From: Nitrosarchaeum sp.
GTDB lineage: Archaea; Thermoproteota; Nitrososphaeria; Nitrososphaerales; Nitrosopumilaceae
Direction: 5' to 3'
Length of the DNA stretch: 64,000 nucleotides
Assembly: GCF_035968265.1 (NCBI RefSeq)
Contig: NZ_JAVYIM010000002.1
Location: 310,001-374,000 of the forward strand
Shown here: positions 26,741 to 36,178 of the stretch, piece after piece
Layout: each line of letters starts with the position of its first letter
How positions within the stretch are numbered: position 1 is the stretch's first letter
The notes under the pieces: model-generated
What the model saw: only the letters and a program-made list of their open reading frames with translations
Database searches by the model: none
Told to the model about the DNA's origin: nothing
Made by a program: the position numbers and the translations under genes

Positions 26741-26750
26741 TATTTATAAT
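26741..26750 (+). promoter_or_regulatory. TATA box of suf operon
   Basis: TATTTATAAT, centre about 25 nt before the ATG at 26771. This spacing predicts a leaderless transcript beginning at that ATG and decides against the in-frame ATG at 26762. Confidence 0.55.
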
Positions 26751-26770
26751 ATAACGATGTTATGCTATGC

Positions 26771-28171
26771 ATGGCTACAGAAAATCTAAACATGGATTAT
26801 ACAAAATATGATTTTAAGGACTCTACTGACTTGTATGTGCATCTCAGTAAAAAAGGACTCTCAAAAGATACTGTTATCGCAATTAGCAAAATGAAAGATG
26901 AACCTCAATGGATGCTTGACTTTAGATTAAGATCTTTTGAAATTTTCATGAAAAAACCAATGCCGACTTGGGGCGGAGATCTCAGTGTTATTGATTTTCA
27001 AAATATTTACTATTATGCAAAAGCAACTGAGAAAACTGAAAAGAACTGGGATGATGTTCCAGCTGAAGTAAAAGCTACTTTTGATAAATTGGGAATTCCA
27101 GAAGCTGAAAAGAAGTTCTTGGCAGGTGTTGGTGCACAATACGAGTCAGAAGTTGTTTACCATAGTCTAAGAGAAGACTTGGCAAAACAAGGTGTCTTGT
27201 TTTTGGATACTGATTCTGCACTAAAACAATATCCTGAAATTTTCAAAAAATACTTCGGTAAAATTATTCCTCCAGAGGACAACAAGTTTGCAGCACTAAA
27301 CAGTGCAGTATGGAGTGGTGGTTCGTTTATCTACATTCCACCAGGAGTCAAAGTTGACATGCCATTACAAGCCTATTTCAGAATTAACGCTGAAAACATT
27401 GGACAATTTGAGAGAACACTCATCATAGCTGATGAAGGATCTGAGGTTCACTATATCGAAGGATGTACTGCCCCTGTCTATTCTTCTGAATCATTACACT
27501 CAGCAGTAGTTGAATTAGTAGCACACAAGGATGCAAAATTACGTTACACTACAATCCAAAACTGGAGTAGTGATGTGTATAATCTAGTCACAAAACGTGC
27601 TTATGCATATGAAGGCGCAACTGTAGAATGGATTGATGGAAACATTGGAAGTAAACTCACAATGAAATATCCTGGAATTTATCTACTAGGTGAAAGAGCA
27701 TATGGTGAAACACTATCAATTGCTTTTGCAGGAAAAGGACAACACCAAGATACTGGTGCCAAAATGGTCCATCTTGCACCAAATACAACATCAAAAATTA
27801 CATCCAAGTCTGTCAGCAGACTAGATGGAAGATCAACTTATCGAGGATTACTCAATGTTGCAAAAGGTGCAACTAATGTAAAATCAACTGTAAGGTGTGA
27901 CGCATTACTATTAGATGATACATCAAAAACTGATACCTATCCTTACATGGAAATTAATCAAGAAGATGCAACAATTACTCATGAAGCAACTGTAGGAAAA
28001 ATTGGAGATGAACAAATCTTCTATCTGATGACTAGAGGTTTCACTGAAGAAGAAGCATTATCTCTAATTGTCAATGGATTCATGGAACCATTCACAAAAG
28101 AATTGCCAATGGAATATGCCGTAGAATTAAACCGCCTCATCAAATTAGAGATGGACGACTCGGTGGGTTAA
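26771..28171 (+). CDS. sufB: Fe-S cluster assembly scaffold SufB
   Basis: 466 residues from ATG 26771 ([10 protein letters not shown]); the ATG three codons earlier lies upstream of the expected transcript start. SufB hallmarks: [16 protein letters not shown], [34 protein letters not shown], the [15 protein letters not shown] segment, and [42 protein letters not shown] with the conserved E and H. SufB forms the SufBCD scaffold. First gene of sufB-sufD-Rieske-sufS-sufU. Confidence 0.97.
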   Translation: MATENLNMDYTKYDFKDSTDLYVHLSKKGLSKDTVIAISKMKDEPQWMLDFRLRSFEIFMKKPMPTWGGDLSVIDFQNIYYYAKATEKTEKNWDDVPAEVKATFDKLGIPEAEKKFLAGVGAQYESEVVYHSLREDLAKQGVLFLDTDSALKQYPEIFKKYFGKIIPPEDNKFAALNSAVWSGGSFIYIPPGVKVDMPLQAYFRINAENIGQFERTLIIADEGSEVHYIEGCTAPVYSSESLHSAVVELVAHKDAKLRYTTIQNWSSDVYNLVTKRAYAYEGATVEWIDGNIGSKLTMKYPGIYLLGERAYGETLSIAFAGKGQHQDTGAKMVHLAPNTTSKITSKSVSRLDGRSTYRGLLNVAKGATNVKSTVRCDALLLDDTSKTDTYPYMEINQEDATITHEATVGKIGDEQIFYLMTRGFTEEEALSLIVNGFMEPFTKELPMEYAVELNRLIKLEMDDSVG

Positions 28172-28198
28172 ACCACTCACTTTCAATTTCGATTAATC

Positions 28199-29596
28199 AT
28201 GTCTCAAACACTGTCACAAATTAACTCTCGACATGTTGAAGAAATTTCTTTATCACGAAATGAACCTGATTGGTTAAAACAATACAGGCAGAACTCATTG
28301 TCTATTTATGATGCGTTGCCAATTGAGACATCTCCTTTATACAACAAATACACCGATGCAAAAAAAATGGATCCTCAACAGGTTTCATTTTCTGCAACTA
28401 CAACTAACAACGTACCATCCTTTCTTCAAAAAAGATTATCTGAATTAGAAAAAGAGATTAGCATAATCCAAATAGGAAGTAATACGTACAAAATTCACAT
28501 TTCAGATGATCTAAAATCAAAAGGATTGGTAATCACTTCCATTGATGATGCAATAAAAAATAATCCTGATCTAGTAAAAAAAGCACTAGAGGCATCAAAT
28601 TCAAAAGAAGATAAATTTACTGCATTAAACAATGCTGCATTTAATTCAGGAATATTTATCCACATCCCACGTAATTTAATACTTGAAAAACCAATCCATA
28701 TCTTATCTTGTTTATCCGATGATGGAATTTCTACCATTGCAAGAAATATTATTTTTGCAGATGAAAGCAGCAAGGCAGTGATTATTCAGGAATTGTACTC
28801 TTTTAAGGCACAAAAACAACAAGCATATCTTGAGCTATTGAACACAAACATTGCTCCAAATGCACAACTCGATGTTACAACATTACAAATGATGGACCAA
28901 ACAACTGTAAACTTTTCTACTAGGAGAACTGACTTGGGACAGGATGCTAAAGTCAATTGGTATTCTGGCTTGTTTGGTTCTATGCTATCTAGATACAAAA
29001 TAGAATATTTTCTTAATGGAACTGGTGCATCCTCAAATGATTCTGAGGTAATATTTGGAAACAATGAACAATCTTTTGATATTCAAACTAACGTGAATCA
29101 TGAAAGCCCATCTACTGATGCTAGAGTAGTTGAAAAATCAATTTTAAGAAACAAATCAAAATCCCTCTTTAAAGGAATGATTAGAATTAAAGAAAAAGCA
29201 ACAAAATCAAATTCATTTTTGTCTGGTCGTTCTATCTTACTTGATAAGGATGCAAAATCTGATGCCATCCCTGGATTAGAGATTTTCACTAATGATGTCA
29301 AGGCAACACATTCTGCATCTGTTGCTCAAATTGATGAAGAACAAATTTTCTATCTAAAAACACGATGTCTTACCGAAGCTGAGGCTGAAAGAACAATTAT
29401 TGAAGGATTTTTGGAGCCATTATCTCGAAAAATGTCATACCAAGTTAGAGCATGGATTGCATACTTGATTGAATCTAAATGGGAATCACGTGAATTAACA
29501 ATTAACACTGATGAAGAGCTCACAAAGTTTGTTGAAATTGAAGAAACACGTTACAACGAAGATTCTGAAATTGAACAACACTACAAGTATCGGTGA
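28199..29596 (+). CDS. sufD: Fe-S cluster assembly protein SufD
   Basis: 465 residues, same right-handed helix family as SufB but diverged: EPDWLKQYRQNSLSIYDALPIE at the start, then NESPSTDARVVEKSIL-like region and IPGLEIFTNDVKATHSASVAQIDEEQIFYLKTRCLTEAEAERTIIEGFLEPL near the end, with the conserved H in ATHSA. It pairs with SufB and SufC. It lies 27 nt after sufB; its stop overlaps the GTG of the Rieske gene. Confidence 0.96.
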   Translation: MSQTLSQINSRHVEEISLSRNEPDWLKQYRQNSLSIYDALPIETSPLYNKYTDAKKMDPQQVSFSATTTNNVPSFLQKRLSELEKEISIIQIGSNTYKIHISDDLKSKGLVITSIDDAIKNNPDLVKKALEASNSKEDKFTALNNAAFNSGIFIHIPRNLILEKPIHILSCLSDDGISTIARNIIFADESSKAVIIQELYSFKAQKQQAYLELLNTNIAPNAQLDVTTLQMMDQTTVNFSTRRTDLGQDAKVNWYSGLFGSMLSRYKIEYFLNGTGASSNDSEVIFGNNEQSFDIQTNVNHESPSTDARVVEKSILRNKSKSLFKGMIRIKEKATKSNSFLSGRSILLDKDAKSDAIPGLEIFTNDVKATHSASVAQIDEEQIFYLKTRCLTEAEAERTIIEGFLEPLSRKMSYQVRAWIAYLIESKWESRELTINTDEELTKFVEIEETRYNEDSEIEQHYKYR

Positions 29597-29910
29597 TTAA
29601 CTTGGTTCAATGGATTAAAGCTTGTAAATTAGACCAAGTAAAGACAGGGCAGCTTTTTGGATTCATACATGATGATAAAAAAATTCTCTTGGCAAATCAA
29701 AAAGGAAAAATTTTTGCTACTGACCTAATCTGTACTCATGCAGATGCAGATCTTTCTACAGGATTTCTTACTGATGAAGGTGTGAGATGTCCGTTACATC
29801 TCTCTGTTTTTAATTTGCAAAATGGTAAACCTGAAAATCTTCCTGCTGAAATCCCATTAAACACATACAATGTTAAAATAGATCAAAACGAGATCTATGT
29901 GGAGGTTTAG
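29593..29910 (+). CDS. Rieske-type [2Fe-2S] ferredoxin within suf operon
   Basis: 105 residues from a GTG start overlapping the sufD stop. Cluster ligands are CTH at 47-49 and CPLH at 66-69, spaced as in NirD/BphF-type small Rieske proteins (here C-x-H-x16-C-x2-H). No signal peptide. In the suf operon it may feed electrons to cluster assembly or be a client; that is inferred. It ends 2 nt before sufS. Confidence 0.92.
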   Translation: MINLVQWIKACKLDQVKTGQLFGFIHDDKKILLANQKGKIFATDLICTHADADLSTGFLTDEGVRCPLHLSVFNLQNGKPENLPAEIPLNTYNVKIDQNEIYVEV

Positions 29911-29912
29911 AC

Positions 29913-31157
29913 ATGCAAAGTGCACAAACTACTTTTGAAAATTTACGAAAAGACTTTCCTATCTTACAACGTATAGTTAGAGACAACAAGACACTTGTGT
30001 ATCTAGATAATGCTTCTACAACACAAAAACCAAACCAAGTAATTGATGCAATTACTGATTACTATCGAAATCATAACGCAAACATTCACAGGGCAGTTTA
30101 TGCTTTGGCAGAAGAAGCAACTGAACTTTATGAATCTACTAGAGATAAGATTGCAAAATTTATTCACATACCAAATAGAGAAGAGATTATTTTTGTTAGG
30201 GGAACAACTGAGGCAATTAACCTCGTTGCATATGCATGGGGACGAAATCATATACAAAAAGATGACATCATAGTTACCACTGAATACGAACATCATAGCA
30301 ACATTGTACCTTGGCAACTCTTAACTCAGGAAAAGGGAGCAAAATTAGTATACATTGGAATGGGTGATAACGGGGAATTAATTTTAGATGATCTTGATAA
30401 ATATCTTGCAACAGGTAAAGTCAGACTTGTGACATTTAGTTTAATGTCTAATGTTCTTGGTACAATTACTGATGCAGAAAAAATAATCTCAAAATGTAAA
30501 GAACACGGTGTACTTACTCTAGTTGATGGTGCACAAGCTGTTCCTCACATGCCAGTAAACATTGAGAAATTAGGTTGTGACTTTTTTGCATTTTCTGGTC
30601 ATAAAATGCTAGGACCTACAGGAATTGGAGTTTTATGGGTACGAAAATCTGTATTGGAAACTATGAATCCCTTTCATGGTGGCGGTGACATGATAAGAGA
30701 AGTTCACAAGTATGAAACTACTTGGAATGACTTGCCTTACAAATTTGAGGCTGGTACTCCAAACATCGCTGATGTTATTGGATTAGGTACTGCAATTGAC
30801 TATCTTACAAAACTTGGAATGGAAAATGTACGCGAGCATGAAATTGAACTAACCACTTATGCTATTGAAAAATTATCTCAAGTAAAGGGGCTTACAATTT
30901 ATGGCACAAAAGATATTTCCAAAAGAGGCGGTGTAATATCGTTTAATTTTTCAGATGTTCATCCTCATGATGTAGCTCAAATAATAGATGAAGAAGGAAT
31001 TGCAGTTCGTTCAGGACATCATTGTGCTCAAGTATTGATGGAAAGACTAAACGTTGCAGCTACATCTCGAGCAAGTTTTTACATTTACAATACTAAAGAA
31101 GAAATTGACTCTCTAATTACTGCATTAACTAAAGTTGCGAGGATATTCAAATTATGA
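29913..31157 (+). CDS. sufS: Cysteine desulfurase SufS
   Basis: 414 residues, class-V PLP enzyme: Lys231 in FFAFSGHKMLGPTGIGVLW binds PLP, Cys371 in RSGHHCAQVLM is the persulfide cysteine, and YLDNASTTQKP opens the domain. It takes sulfur from Cys and passes it to SufU (encoded next). A strong ribosome-binding site (ggagg) precedes the start. The stop overlaps the sufU ATG by 4 nt. Confidence 0.97.
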   Translation: MQSAQTTFENLRKDFPILQRIVRDNKTLVYLDNASTTQKPNQVIDAITDYYRNHNANIHRAVYALAEEATELYESTRDKIAKFIHIPNREEIIFVRGTTEAINLVAYAWGRNHIQKDDIIVTTEYEHHSNIVPWQLLTQEKGAKLVYIGMGDNGELILDDLDKYLATGKVRLVTFSLMSNVLGTITDAEKIISKCKEHGVLTLVDGAQAVPHMPVNIEKLGCDFFAFSGHKMLGPTGIGVLWVRKSVLETMNPFHGGGDMIREVHKYETTWNDLPYKFEAGTPNIADVIGLGTAIDYLTKLGMENVREHEIELTTYAIEKLSQVKGLTIYGTKDISKRGGVISFNFSDVHPHDVAQIIDEEGIAVRSGHHCAQVLMERLNVAATSRASFYIYNTKEEIDSLITALTKVARIFKL

Positions 31158-31597
31158 GCGGCAATGCAGACATTTATCATGAGATGATAATAGATTATTC
31201 AAGAAACCCAATTAATTTTGGTAAAATAGAAAATCCAGATATTACTTTTCATGATTCTAATCCATTATGTGGTGATAGTATTGACATTGATATGAAAATT
31301 ACTGATAACAAGGTGTCTGATATCAAATTTCATGGCAAAGGATGTGCTATCTGCATGGCTTGTTCTTCAGTATTAACAGAGATTACAAAAGGCAAGGGAA
31401 TTGATGAAGTCCGAAATATTACTAAACATGATGTATTAAGTGAGCTTGGATTAGAACACTTGCAAGCAGTTCGCATAAAATGTGCTTTGCTTTCACTTAA
31501 AGTATTGAAATCTGCTCTCTACTCTTATCTTGGAACTCATATGAAAGATTCACAAGATGCAGATAAGTTAAAAGAAGAGGCAGCAAACCTGTACTGA
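31154..31597 (+). CDS. sufU: SufU-type sulfur-transfer scaffold
   Basis: 147 residues. Cluster/zinc ligands: C39 and D41 in NPLCGDSIDI, C64 in HGKGCAICMACSS (with extra C67 and C70) and C110 in RIKCALL. The SufU-type pairing with sufS, rather than IscU, is supported by the overlap with sufS. It receives persulfide from SufS. The extra two Cys next to C64 are unusual for the family. Confidence 0.93.
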   Translation: MSGNADIYHEMIIDYSRNPINFGKIENPDITFHDSNPLCGDSIDIDMKITDNKVSDIKFHGKGCAICMACSSVLTEITKGKGIDEVRNITKHDVLSELGLEHLQAVRIKCALLSLKVLKSALYSYLGTHMKDSQDADKLKEEAANLY

Positions 31598-31598
31598 T

Positions 31599-31946
31599 AT
31601 GAGTAGCTTTGTTCCTGTAACTCCTATTCAACTTCAAATTAGAAAAATAATTTTTGAAAACCATAATGACGTTGATGAAAAATTTACTAATGATGAAATT
31701 TTTGAAAAGATAAAACAGAACGGTGACCTGGATCCTTCTTGGATTATCGACGACATTGAATCATATTTTATGGATATTTGCAATTCTGGTCTTGCAAGAA
31801 ATATTGCGCAAAATTTTACAACGATTTGGATGAAATTGTTTGAACCTATGAAAAAACAACACTGCAATAAATGTAATTTGGATGTATATCTTGGAATGAA
31901 TGAAAAACCAATTTGCCCTAATCCTTTGTGTAATTCAACTATTTGA
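31599..31946 (+). CDS. Hypothetical protein with C-terminal zinc ribbon
   Basis: 115 residues. The N-terminal 80 residues are helical with a winged-helix-like pattern (PIQLQIRKIIFENHNDVDEKF..DEIFEKIKQNGDLDPSWIIDDIE). The C-terminus has HCNKC and CPNPLC (around 89-112), a zinc ribbon. It starts 1 nt after sufU, so it belongs to the suf transcript, and overlaps the convergent pgk by 12 nt. It may be a DNA-binding regulator of the operon; inferred. Confidence 0.75.
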   Translation: MSSFVPVTPIQLQIRKIIFENHNDVDEKFTNDEIFEKIKQNGDLDPSWIIDDIESYFMDICNSGLARNIAQNFTTIWMKLFEPMKKQHCNKCNLDVYLGMNEKPICPNPLCNSTI

Positions 31947-33146
31947 TCTGTATTTTGTAGCTGCATCTTCTAGTGCTTTTATCATTGGAAGTCTTTCACC
32001 TGTAAGATAAAGAACAAGTGCTCCACCGGCAGTACTGATATGATCTATTTGTTCTGCAAGTCCATATTTTTTTAATGCCGATGTCAAATGACCTCCGCTA
32101 ACTATTGTTGTTGCCATGGAATTTGCAACAGATGTGAGCAATCCCTTTGTTCCAAAGCTAAAGTTTTCTTTCTCAAAGAATCCAGCTGGTCCACTTATGA
32201 AAACAGTTCCCGCCCCTGCAATTAATTTTGAATAATGTTCTACAGTTTTTGGCCCCAAATCATAAATTTTATCTCCAACCTCAAGTTCTCTTACATCCAT
32301 CTCTACTCTATCTCCATCTTTGTCAATTGCAATGTCTACTGGAGTAGAAAAAACATCTGGATACTCACCAATAAGAGCATGGGCTTTTGATACCACCTCA
32401 TCTTCTCTTTTTATCCCCAATGGATAACGAATTCTTCCCTGTGCACGCATGAAGACATTTCCAATTAATCCTGTTAACAATACATGATCTGCTCGGCCAT
32501 TTTGAATTAGTAATTTTATCGCCTCTAATCTGTCCGGAACCTTGGAACCTCCTAGTACTATCACATGTGGTGCTTTTGCAACTGTCATTATCTCGTCAAG
32601 GTTTCTTACCTCTCTTTCTACAATTCTTCCTGCACAAGCTGGAAGAACGTAAGGAAATCCAACTATGGATGGATGTGACCTATGTGCACTAGGAAATGAA
32701 TCCAACACACAAAGATCAAACAACTTTGATAATCTGCTAACCATAATTGTGTTTGCGGCTTCTTGTTGTGTGAACTCGTAATTTTCTTCAGCACATAAAC
32801 GTAAATTATCTAAAAGTAATATTTCACCATTTTTCAAACTCTTTATTTCATTTTGTGCAGCAATACCAATAACATCTTCTACATATTTGATTTTTTTACC
32901 CATTAATTTTTCAAGAACTTTGGCATGATTGTCCATTCCAGTATAGTCTTTATTTCCAACTCTTCCTTGATGAGAGGCAACAACAACTTTTGCTTCTTCT
33001 AGAGATTTTAAGGTCTCAATAGCTTCTTCAATACGTTTAGTTCCAGAGATTTCCATAGTATCCGGATCTATGGGACAATTCATGTCAACTCGCAAAAAAA
33101 CTGTTTTACCTTTTAGGTCAAAATCATCTAATGTGAGTACCTTCAC
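31935..33146 (-). CDS. pgk: Phosphoglycerate kinase
   Basis: 403 residues, near the family length. KTVFLRVDMNCPID near the start, ASHQGRVGNKDYTGMDNHAKVLEKLMG, HRSHPSIVGFPYVLPACAGR, GGSKVPDRLEAIKLLI (nucleotide region) and the C-terminal GGGHLTSAL-like VSGGHLTSALKKYGL. Interconverts 1,3-bisphosphoglycerate and 3-phosphoglycerate in gluconeogenesis/glycolysis. Monocistronic, convergent with the suf genes. Confidence 0.96.
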   Translation of the reverse strand: MKVLTLDDFDLKGKTVFLRVDMNCPIDPDTMEISGTKRIEEAIETLKSLEEAKVVVASHQGRVGNKDYTGMDNHAKVLEKLMGKKIKYVEDVIGIAAQNEIKSLKNGEILLLDNLRLCAEENYEFTQQEAANTIMVSRLSKLFDLCVLDSFPSAHRSHPSIVGFPYVLPACAGRIVEREVRNLDEIMTVAKAPHVIVLGGSKVPDRLEAIKLLIQNGRADHVLLTGLIGNVFMRAQGRIRYPLGIKREDEVVSKAHALIGEYPDVFSTPVDIAIDKDGDRVEMDVRELEVGDKIYDLGPKTVEHYSKLIAGAGTVFISGPAGFFEKENFSFGTKGLLTSVANSMATTIVSGGHLTSALKKYGLAEQIDHISTAGGALVLYLTGERLPMIKALEDAATKYRSNS

Positions 33147-33278
33147 GCCTCTTCTATTATCCTCTTGGTTAAATTCTTTAGCCGATCTTTTTTGTTATGA
33201 TTTGATATATTTTGAAAATATTTTCAATGCTTATCTACTTGAGAAAAATTAAAAATAACATACTTGAGGTTTAATTGA

Positions 33279-33947
33279 TTGCAAAATTGGATTTTTGATA
33301 TACGGTCTAGATCATTTGTTTTACTTGTATTTTCATTTGTAATTTTATCTATATTAGTATATTTTCAAATTACAGAAAGCTTTGATCAATCTGTAATTTC
33401 TTTTGTTGCAAATAATGATGATAACCCCGCATTAGATATTACAATGCAAATCATCACTGAAAGCGGTGATGCCCTTTGGATGCTGGGTTTTGGCATATTG
33501 ATGCTTTTGATAAAAAAGACTAGAAGAATTGGAATTACTTTGATGATTTTAATCGTTTTGTCCACATTACTTACTGGATACATAAAATGTGGAATGGACA
33601 GAGATAGGCCTGATTTTGAATATGTCGGTACTCCATTTCCAGTAGAAATAAGCCATGATACATTTGCTTTGTTTTGTGAAGGTGGATACAATGCATCTTA
33701 TCCATCTGGGCATGCAGCTAGGGCGATAATGTTTGGAATAGTACTAGGGTATGCCTTATCTGAACGATTTCCTAGAGGATGCTACTTGTTGCTACTTTAC
33801 CCGTTATTGGTATCGATAAGCAGGGTGTATGTACTTCAGCATTTCCCAATGGATGTGATAGGAGGTACGGTTCTTGGTATAATGCTGGCGGGTGTAATGG
33901 CTAAAAGAACAAAATTATACAAAATATTTGAAAAATCAAAAACCTAA
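33279..33947 (+). CDS. PAP2-family membrane phosphatase
   Basis: TTG start, 222 residues, about five or six membrane segments. All three PAP2 signatures are present: KCGMDRDRPDFE, YPSGHAARAIMFG and SRVYVLQHFPMDVIGGTVLG, with the catalytic His in PSGH and in the last motif. Such proteins dephosphorylate isoprenoid or lipid phosphates at the membrane. Substrate not known. Overlaps the convergent gene by 12 nt. Confidence 0.9.
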   Translation: MQNWIFDIRSRSFVLLVFSFVILSILVYFQITESFDQSVISFVANNDDNPALDITMQIITESGDALWMLGFGILMLLIKKTRRIGITLMILIVLSTLLTGYIKCGMDRDRPDFEYVGTPFPVEISHDTFALFCEGGYNASYPSGHAARAIMFGIVLGYALSERFPRGCYLLLLYPLLVSISRVYVLQHFPMDVIGGTVLGIMLAGVMAKRTKLYKIFEKSKT

Positions 33948-34247
33948 CTCTGTTAATATTTTATTGCTAATCAAGACTATGGCATAATGATCTTTATCGT
34001 GATGATATGTCCAATATTTTATATCCCTGATTTCATTTTTTTGTCTGAGTCCATGGGTAACCCCCGTTGTCACGGTATATCCAATTCTTTTTGCAATCTT
34101 TGATTCCTTTGGCATTAGAACTTTGAAACCTTCTTTTTGATTATTGAACCCGATTTTTACCATGTCATCAACAGCATCTGATGCATCTTTGACATCTTTG
34201 AGATCATATATTTTAGCTATTGGCAAATCTTTTGGGTGAAAATCCAT
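33936..34247 (-). CDS. Hypothetical protein (103 aa)
   Basis: Soluble, mixed alpha/beta; no Cys. Segments KIYDLKDVKDASDAVDDMVKIGF and WTYHHDKDHYAIVLISNKILTEL look like a helix and C-terminal beta-hairpin. No family recognised. It overlaps the convergent PAP2 gene by 12 nt. Coding is supported by the codon pattern and hydrophobic spacing. Confidence 0.6.
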   Translation of the reverse strand: MDFHPKDLPIAKIYDLKDVKDASDAVDDMVKIGFNNQKEGFKVLMPKESKIAKRIGYTVTTGVTHGLRQKNEIRDIKYWTYHHDKDHYAIVLISNKILTELGF

Positions 34248-34308
34248 TCCTTTTTTTATAATTCTCTATACTAATATTTTTTTAAAAAGCTGTTTTTGCG
34301 ATCAAAGT

Positions 34309-35127
34309 ATGTTAATTTTCTTAACTGGTAAGTCAAATCATGATTATATTCACAACTTAACCGACGGATTTGTCTTGAATCAAACATTGGCATCACTAGA
34401 AAAATTAGTAGTTAAACTAAGACAAAAGAAACAACAAGCAACTAATTTAAGAAAAAAGTCTGAAAGACAACTTCAACAGTTACGATCACTTGAAAGAAGA
34501 TCGTCATCTGGATTACACTCTATTGATAGAAAAATTGAATCTGAAAAGGAAGATGTAACTGATGTTTCTGGGATACTTAATCAAAAAACATCTCAATTAG
34601 AAAGTATTGAAAGATTGATTGCGTCTGCAAACGAGCGTCTAAATAGTGAAAAAGAATCTTTAACTAATTTTGAACAAGAGCTGGAATTTGCTAAAAACCC
34701 AGAAGAGGAACAAAATGCAAGATTTAGAATTAATACAATTCAGGATCACATTCAGGAACTCGAATCTGAGATAAAAATCAGGGAAAAAATGGCAAAAAAG
34801 ATCACTGATGAGGTTGCACAAATCAACGATGTTAAGTCAAAAATAAGCACAAAAATCCAAAAACAGGCCAAATCCAAGCCATCTTTACGAGAAACAATGA
34901 GTTCCAGTCGTAAGGCCGCTGAAAAACTTGCCAAGGATTTAGAGAAAAAAACTAAAGCGGAGGAAGCGGCTGCAAGAGCCCTTGAAAAAGCATCTTCTTC
35001 TCTTCAAGTAATATTGGCTAAAAAACGAAAATTATCAAAACTAAAAGCGGTAAAAAAGGCCTCAAAGAAAAAGTCCAAAGCTCCAGCAAAAAAGGCCTCA
35101 AAGAAAAAGTCAAAATACAGAAGATAG
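34309..35127 (+). CDS. Coiled-coil protein with Lys-rich H1-like tail
   Basis: 272 residues. After about 30 residues a long coiled coil runs to about 235 (Leu/Glu/Lys heptads), then a tail KKASKKKSK-APA-KKASKKKSKYRR, whose two identical 9-residue units are encoded by a 24-nt direct repeat. The Lys/Ala/Pro tail resembles histone-H1 and other DNA-binding tails. A nucleoid-associated or cytoskeletal role is inferred. It is followed by a stem-loop overlapping the stop. Confidence 0.75.
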   Translation: MLIFLTGKSNHDYIHNLTDGFVLNQTLASLEKLVVKLRQKKQQATNLRKKSERQLQQLRSLERRSSSGLHSIDRKIESEKEDVTDVSGILNQKTSQLESIERLIASANERLNSEKESLTNFEQELEFAKNPEEEQNARFRINTIQDHIQELESEIKIREKMAKKITDEVAQINDVKSKISTKIQKQAKSKPSLRETMSSSRKAAEKLAKDLEKKTKAEEAAARALEKASSSLQVILAKKRKLSKLKAVKKASKKKSKAPAKKASKKKSKYRR

Positions 35128-35152
35128 TACTATCTCTTTTAGATAGTACCTT
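35123..35152 (+). terminator. Stem-loop overlapping stop of coiled-coil gene
   Basis: GTACTATCT (35127-35135), 5-base loop, AGATAGTAC (35141-35149): perfect 9-bp stem starting at the last base of the stop codon and followed by CTTTCC. Possibly an mRNA-stabilising or terminator hairpin. It also contains a direct repeat of AGATAGTAC. Confidence 0.5.
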
Positions 35153-35205
35153 TCCAAAATATAGTTAGTGTTAAAGTAGGCTTTATCTTTAGAACTTTAA
35201 TTAAA

Positions 35206-35811
35206 ATGAAAAAACGTGGTCCTATAATTGGGATTTCTGGATTAGTACTAGTGATTGTATCTCTTTTGATTATTGTATCTGTTTTTCCAACTTCTAGTTT
35301 CACTGATGGAGATTTTTACGCTCCTTCTATGTTTGAAGGAATGTTTAATCAAATATCTGAAAAAATCTCAATTACTCCAGGTGGATTAGGATATTATTCT
35401 TACAGTGCCAAATCTTATGATATTCCTTTGTTATGGGGAGTTCAGATACTTGACTATCGTGATGGAGATAATCTTTCAATATCTATTTCTAACATTTATG
35501 GCGACGATTACGGTGTATTCCCACAAGATGGTCCAATTATTTTTGAGATGCTAGAAATTACTACGTCTGATACACTAAACTTTGAAATTCAAAATCATGG
35601 TTCTAGAATGGTTGACGTAGTAGTGATGATTTCTGAAGATCCTGATAATTCTAATGGATTATCAAATCCAAATTCTCCATTTATGAATAAAATTTTACCT
35701 TTAGCAATATCTGGTATTTTGTTAATTCTTGGTATTATTGTATTGATCGTAGGGATTGTTTTATACTTTATAGACTGGAAAAACATTCAAAATAATAAAC
35801 GAAATTTCTAA
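35206..35811 (+). CDS. Membrane protein with extracellular domain (201 aa)
   Basis: N-terminal helix about 8-27, extracellular beta-rich domain about 30-160 and C-terminal helix about 165-190, followed by a short basic cytoplasmic tail (DWKNIQNNKRNF). The middle contains SYSAKSYDIPLLWGVQIL and GDNLSISISNIYG strands. No known family is obvious. Probably a bitopic surface protein, or one with both ends inside. Confidence 0.7.
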   Translation: MKKRGPIIGISGLVLVIVSLLIIVSVFPTSSFTDGDFYAPSMFEGMFNQISEKISITPGGLGYYSYSAKSYDIPLLWGVQILDYRDGDNLSISISNIYGDDYGVFPQDGPIIFEMLEITTSDTLNFEIQNHGSRMVDVVVMISEDPDNSNGLSNPNSPFMNKILPLAISGILLILGIIVLIVGIVLYFIDWKNIQNNKRNF

Positions 35812-35872
35812 ATTATTTGGTGAAATCATTCTTTTTGAAATTAGTTAATGAATAAAAATCTTAAATTAAAAA

Positions 35873-36178
35873 TTATTGTGGATTAATTTCCATCTTGCCG
35901 AATTTGCCTTTTGTTAAGGAGACCTCTCCTTTGAATTCATTCGTGTATCCGTTTGTAATTACTACTGTGTCTCCTACACTTACTGCTTTAATATCATCTC
36001 CCCATAATGTTAGTTTCATATCATCCGCACCGTCAGATATTATTGCATCGCACACATCAACAGTTCCACCTGTTTTGAGATTCACTGTTCTTGAGTCGCC
36101 TTTGCTTTTTACTTCGGCTTTAAGATTAATGCCACTTCGCATTTTTTTTACTTCTGCTACTGATTGAAATTCTGCCAT
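35873..36178 (-). CDS. OB-fold nucleic-acid-binding protein (SSB/RPA-like)
   Basis: 101 residues from ATG 36178 (MAEFQSVAEV); an upstream ATG at 36202 is possible. LKAEVKSKGDSRTVNLKTGGTVDVCDAIISDGADDMKLTLWGDDIKAVSVGDTVVITNGY matches the OB fold of archaeal RPA-like and aaRS-linked small OB proteins: strand, strand, WGDD turn, then V-G-D-x-V-x-I-x-N. Nucleic-acid binding is inferred from the fold. Confidence 0.82.
   Translation of the reverse strand: MAEFQSVAEVKKMRSGINLKAEVKSKGDSRTVNLKTGGTVDVCDAIISDGADDMKLTLWGDDIKAVSVGDTVVITNGYTNEFKGEVSLTKGKFGKMEINPQ

Larger units (their letters stand above)
26454..26770. other. Non-coding gap and promoter region of the suf operon
   Basis: A gap of about 317 nt, AT-rich, with no ORF that I can support. 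It holds a perfect 12-bp palindrome (26703-26714) and a TATA box (26741-26750), both near the suf start. The first 240 nt show nothing distinct. Confidence 0.6.
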
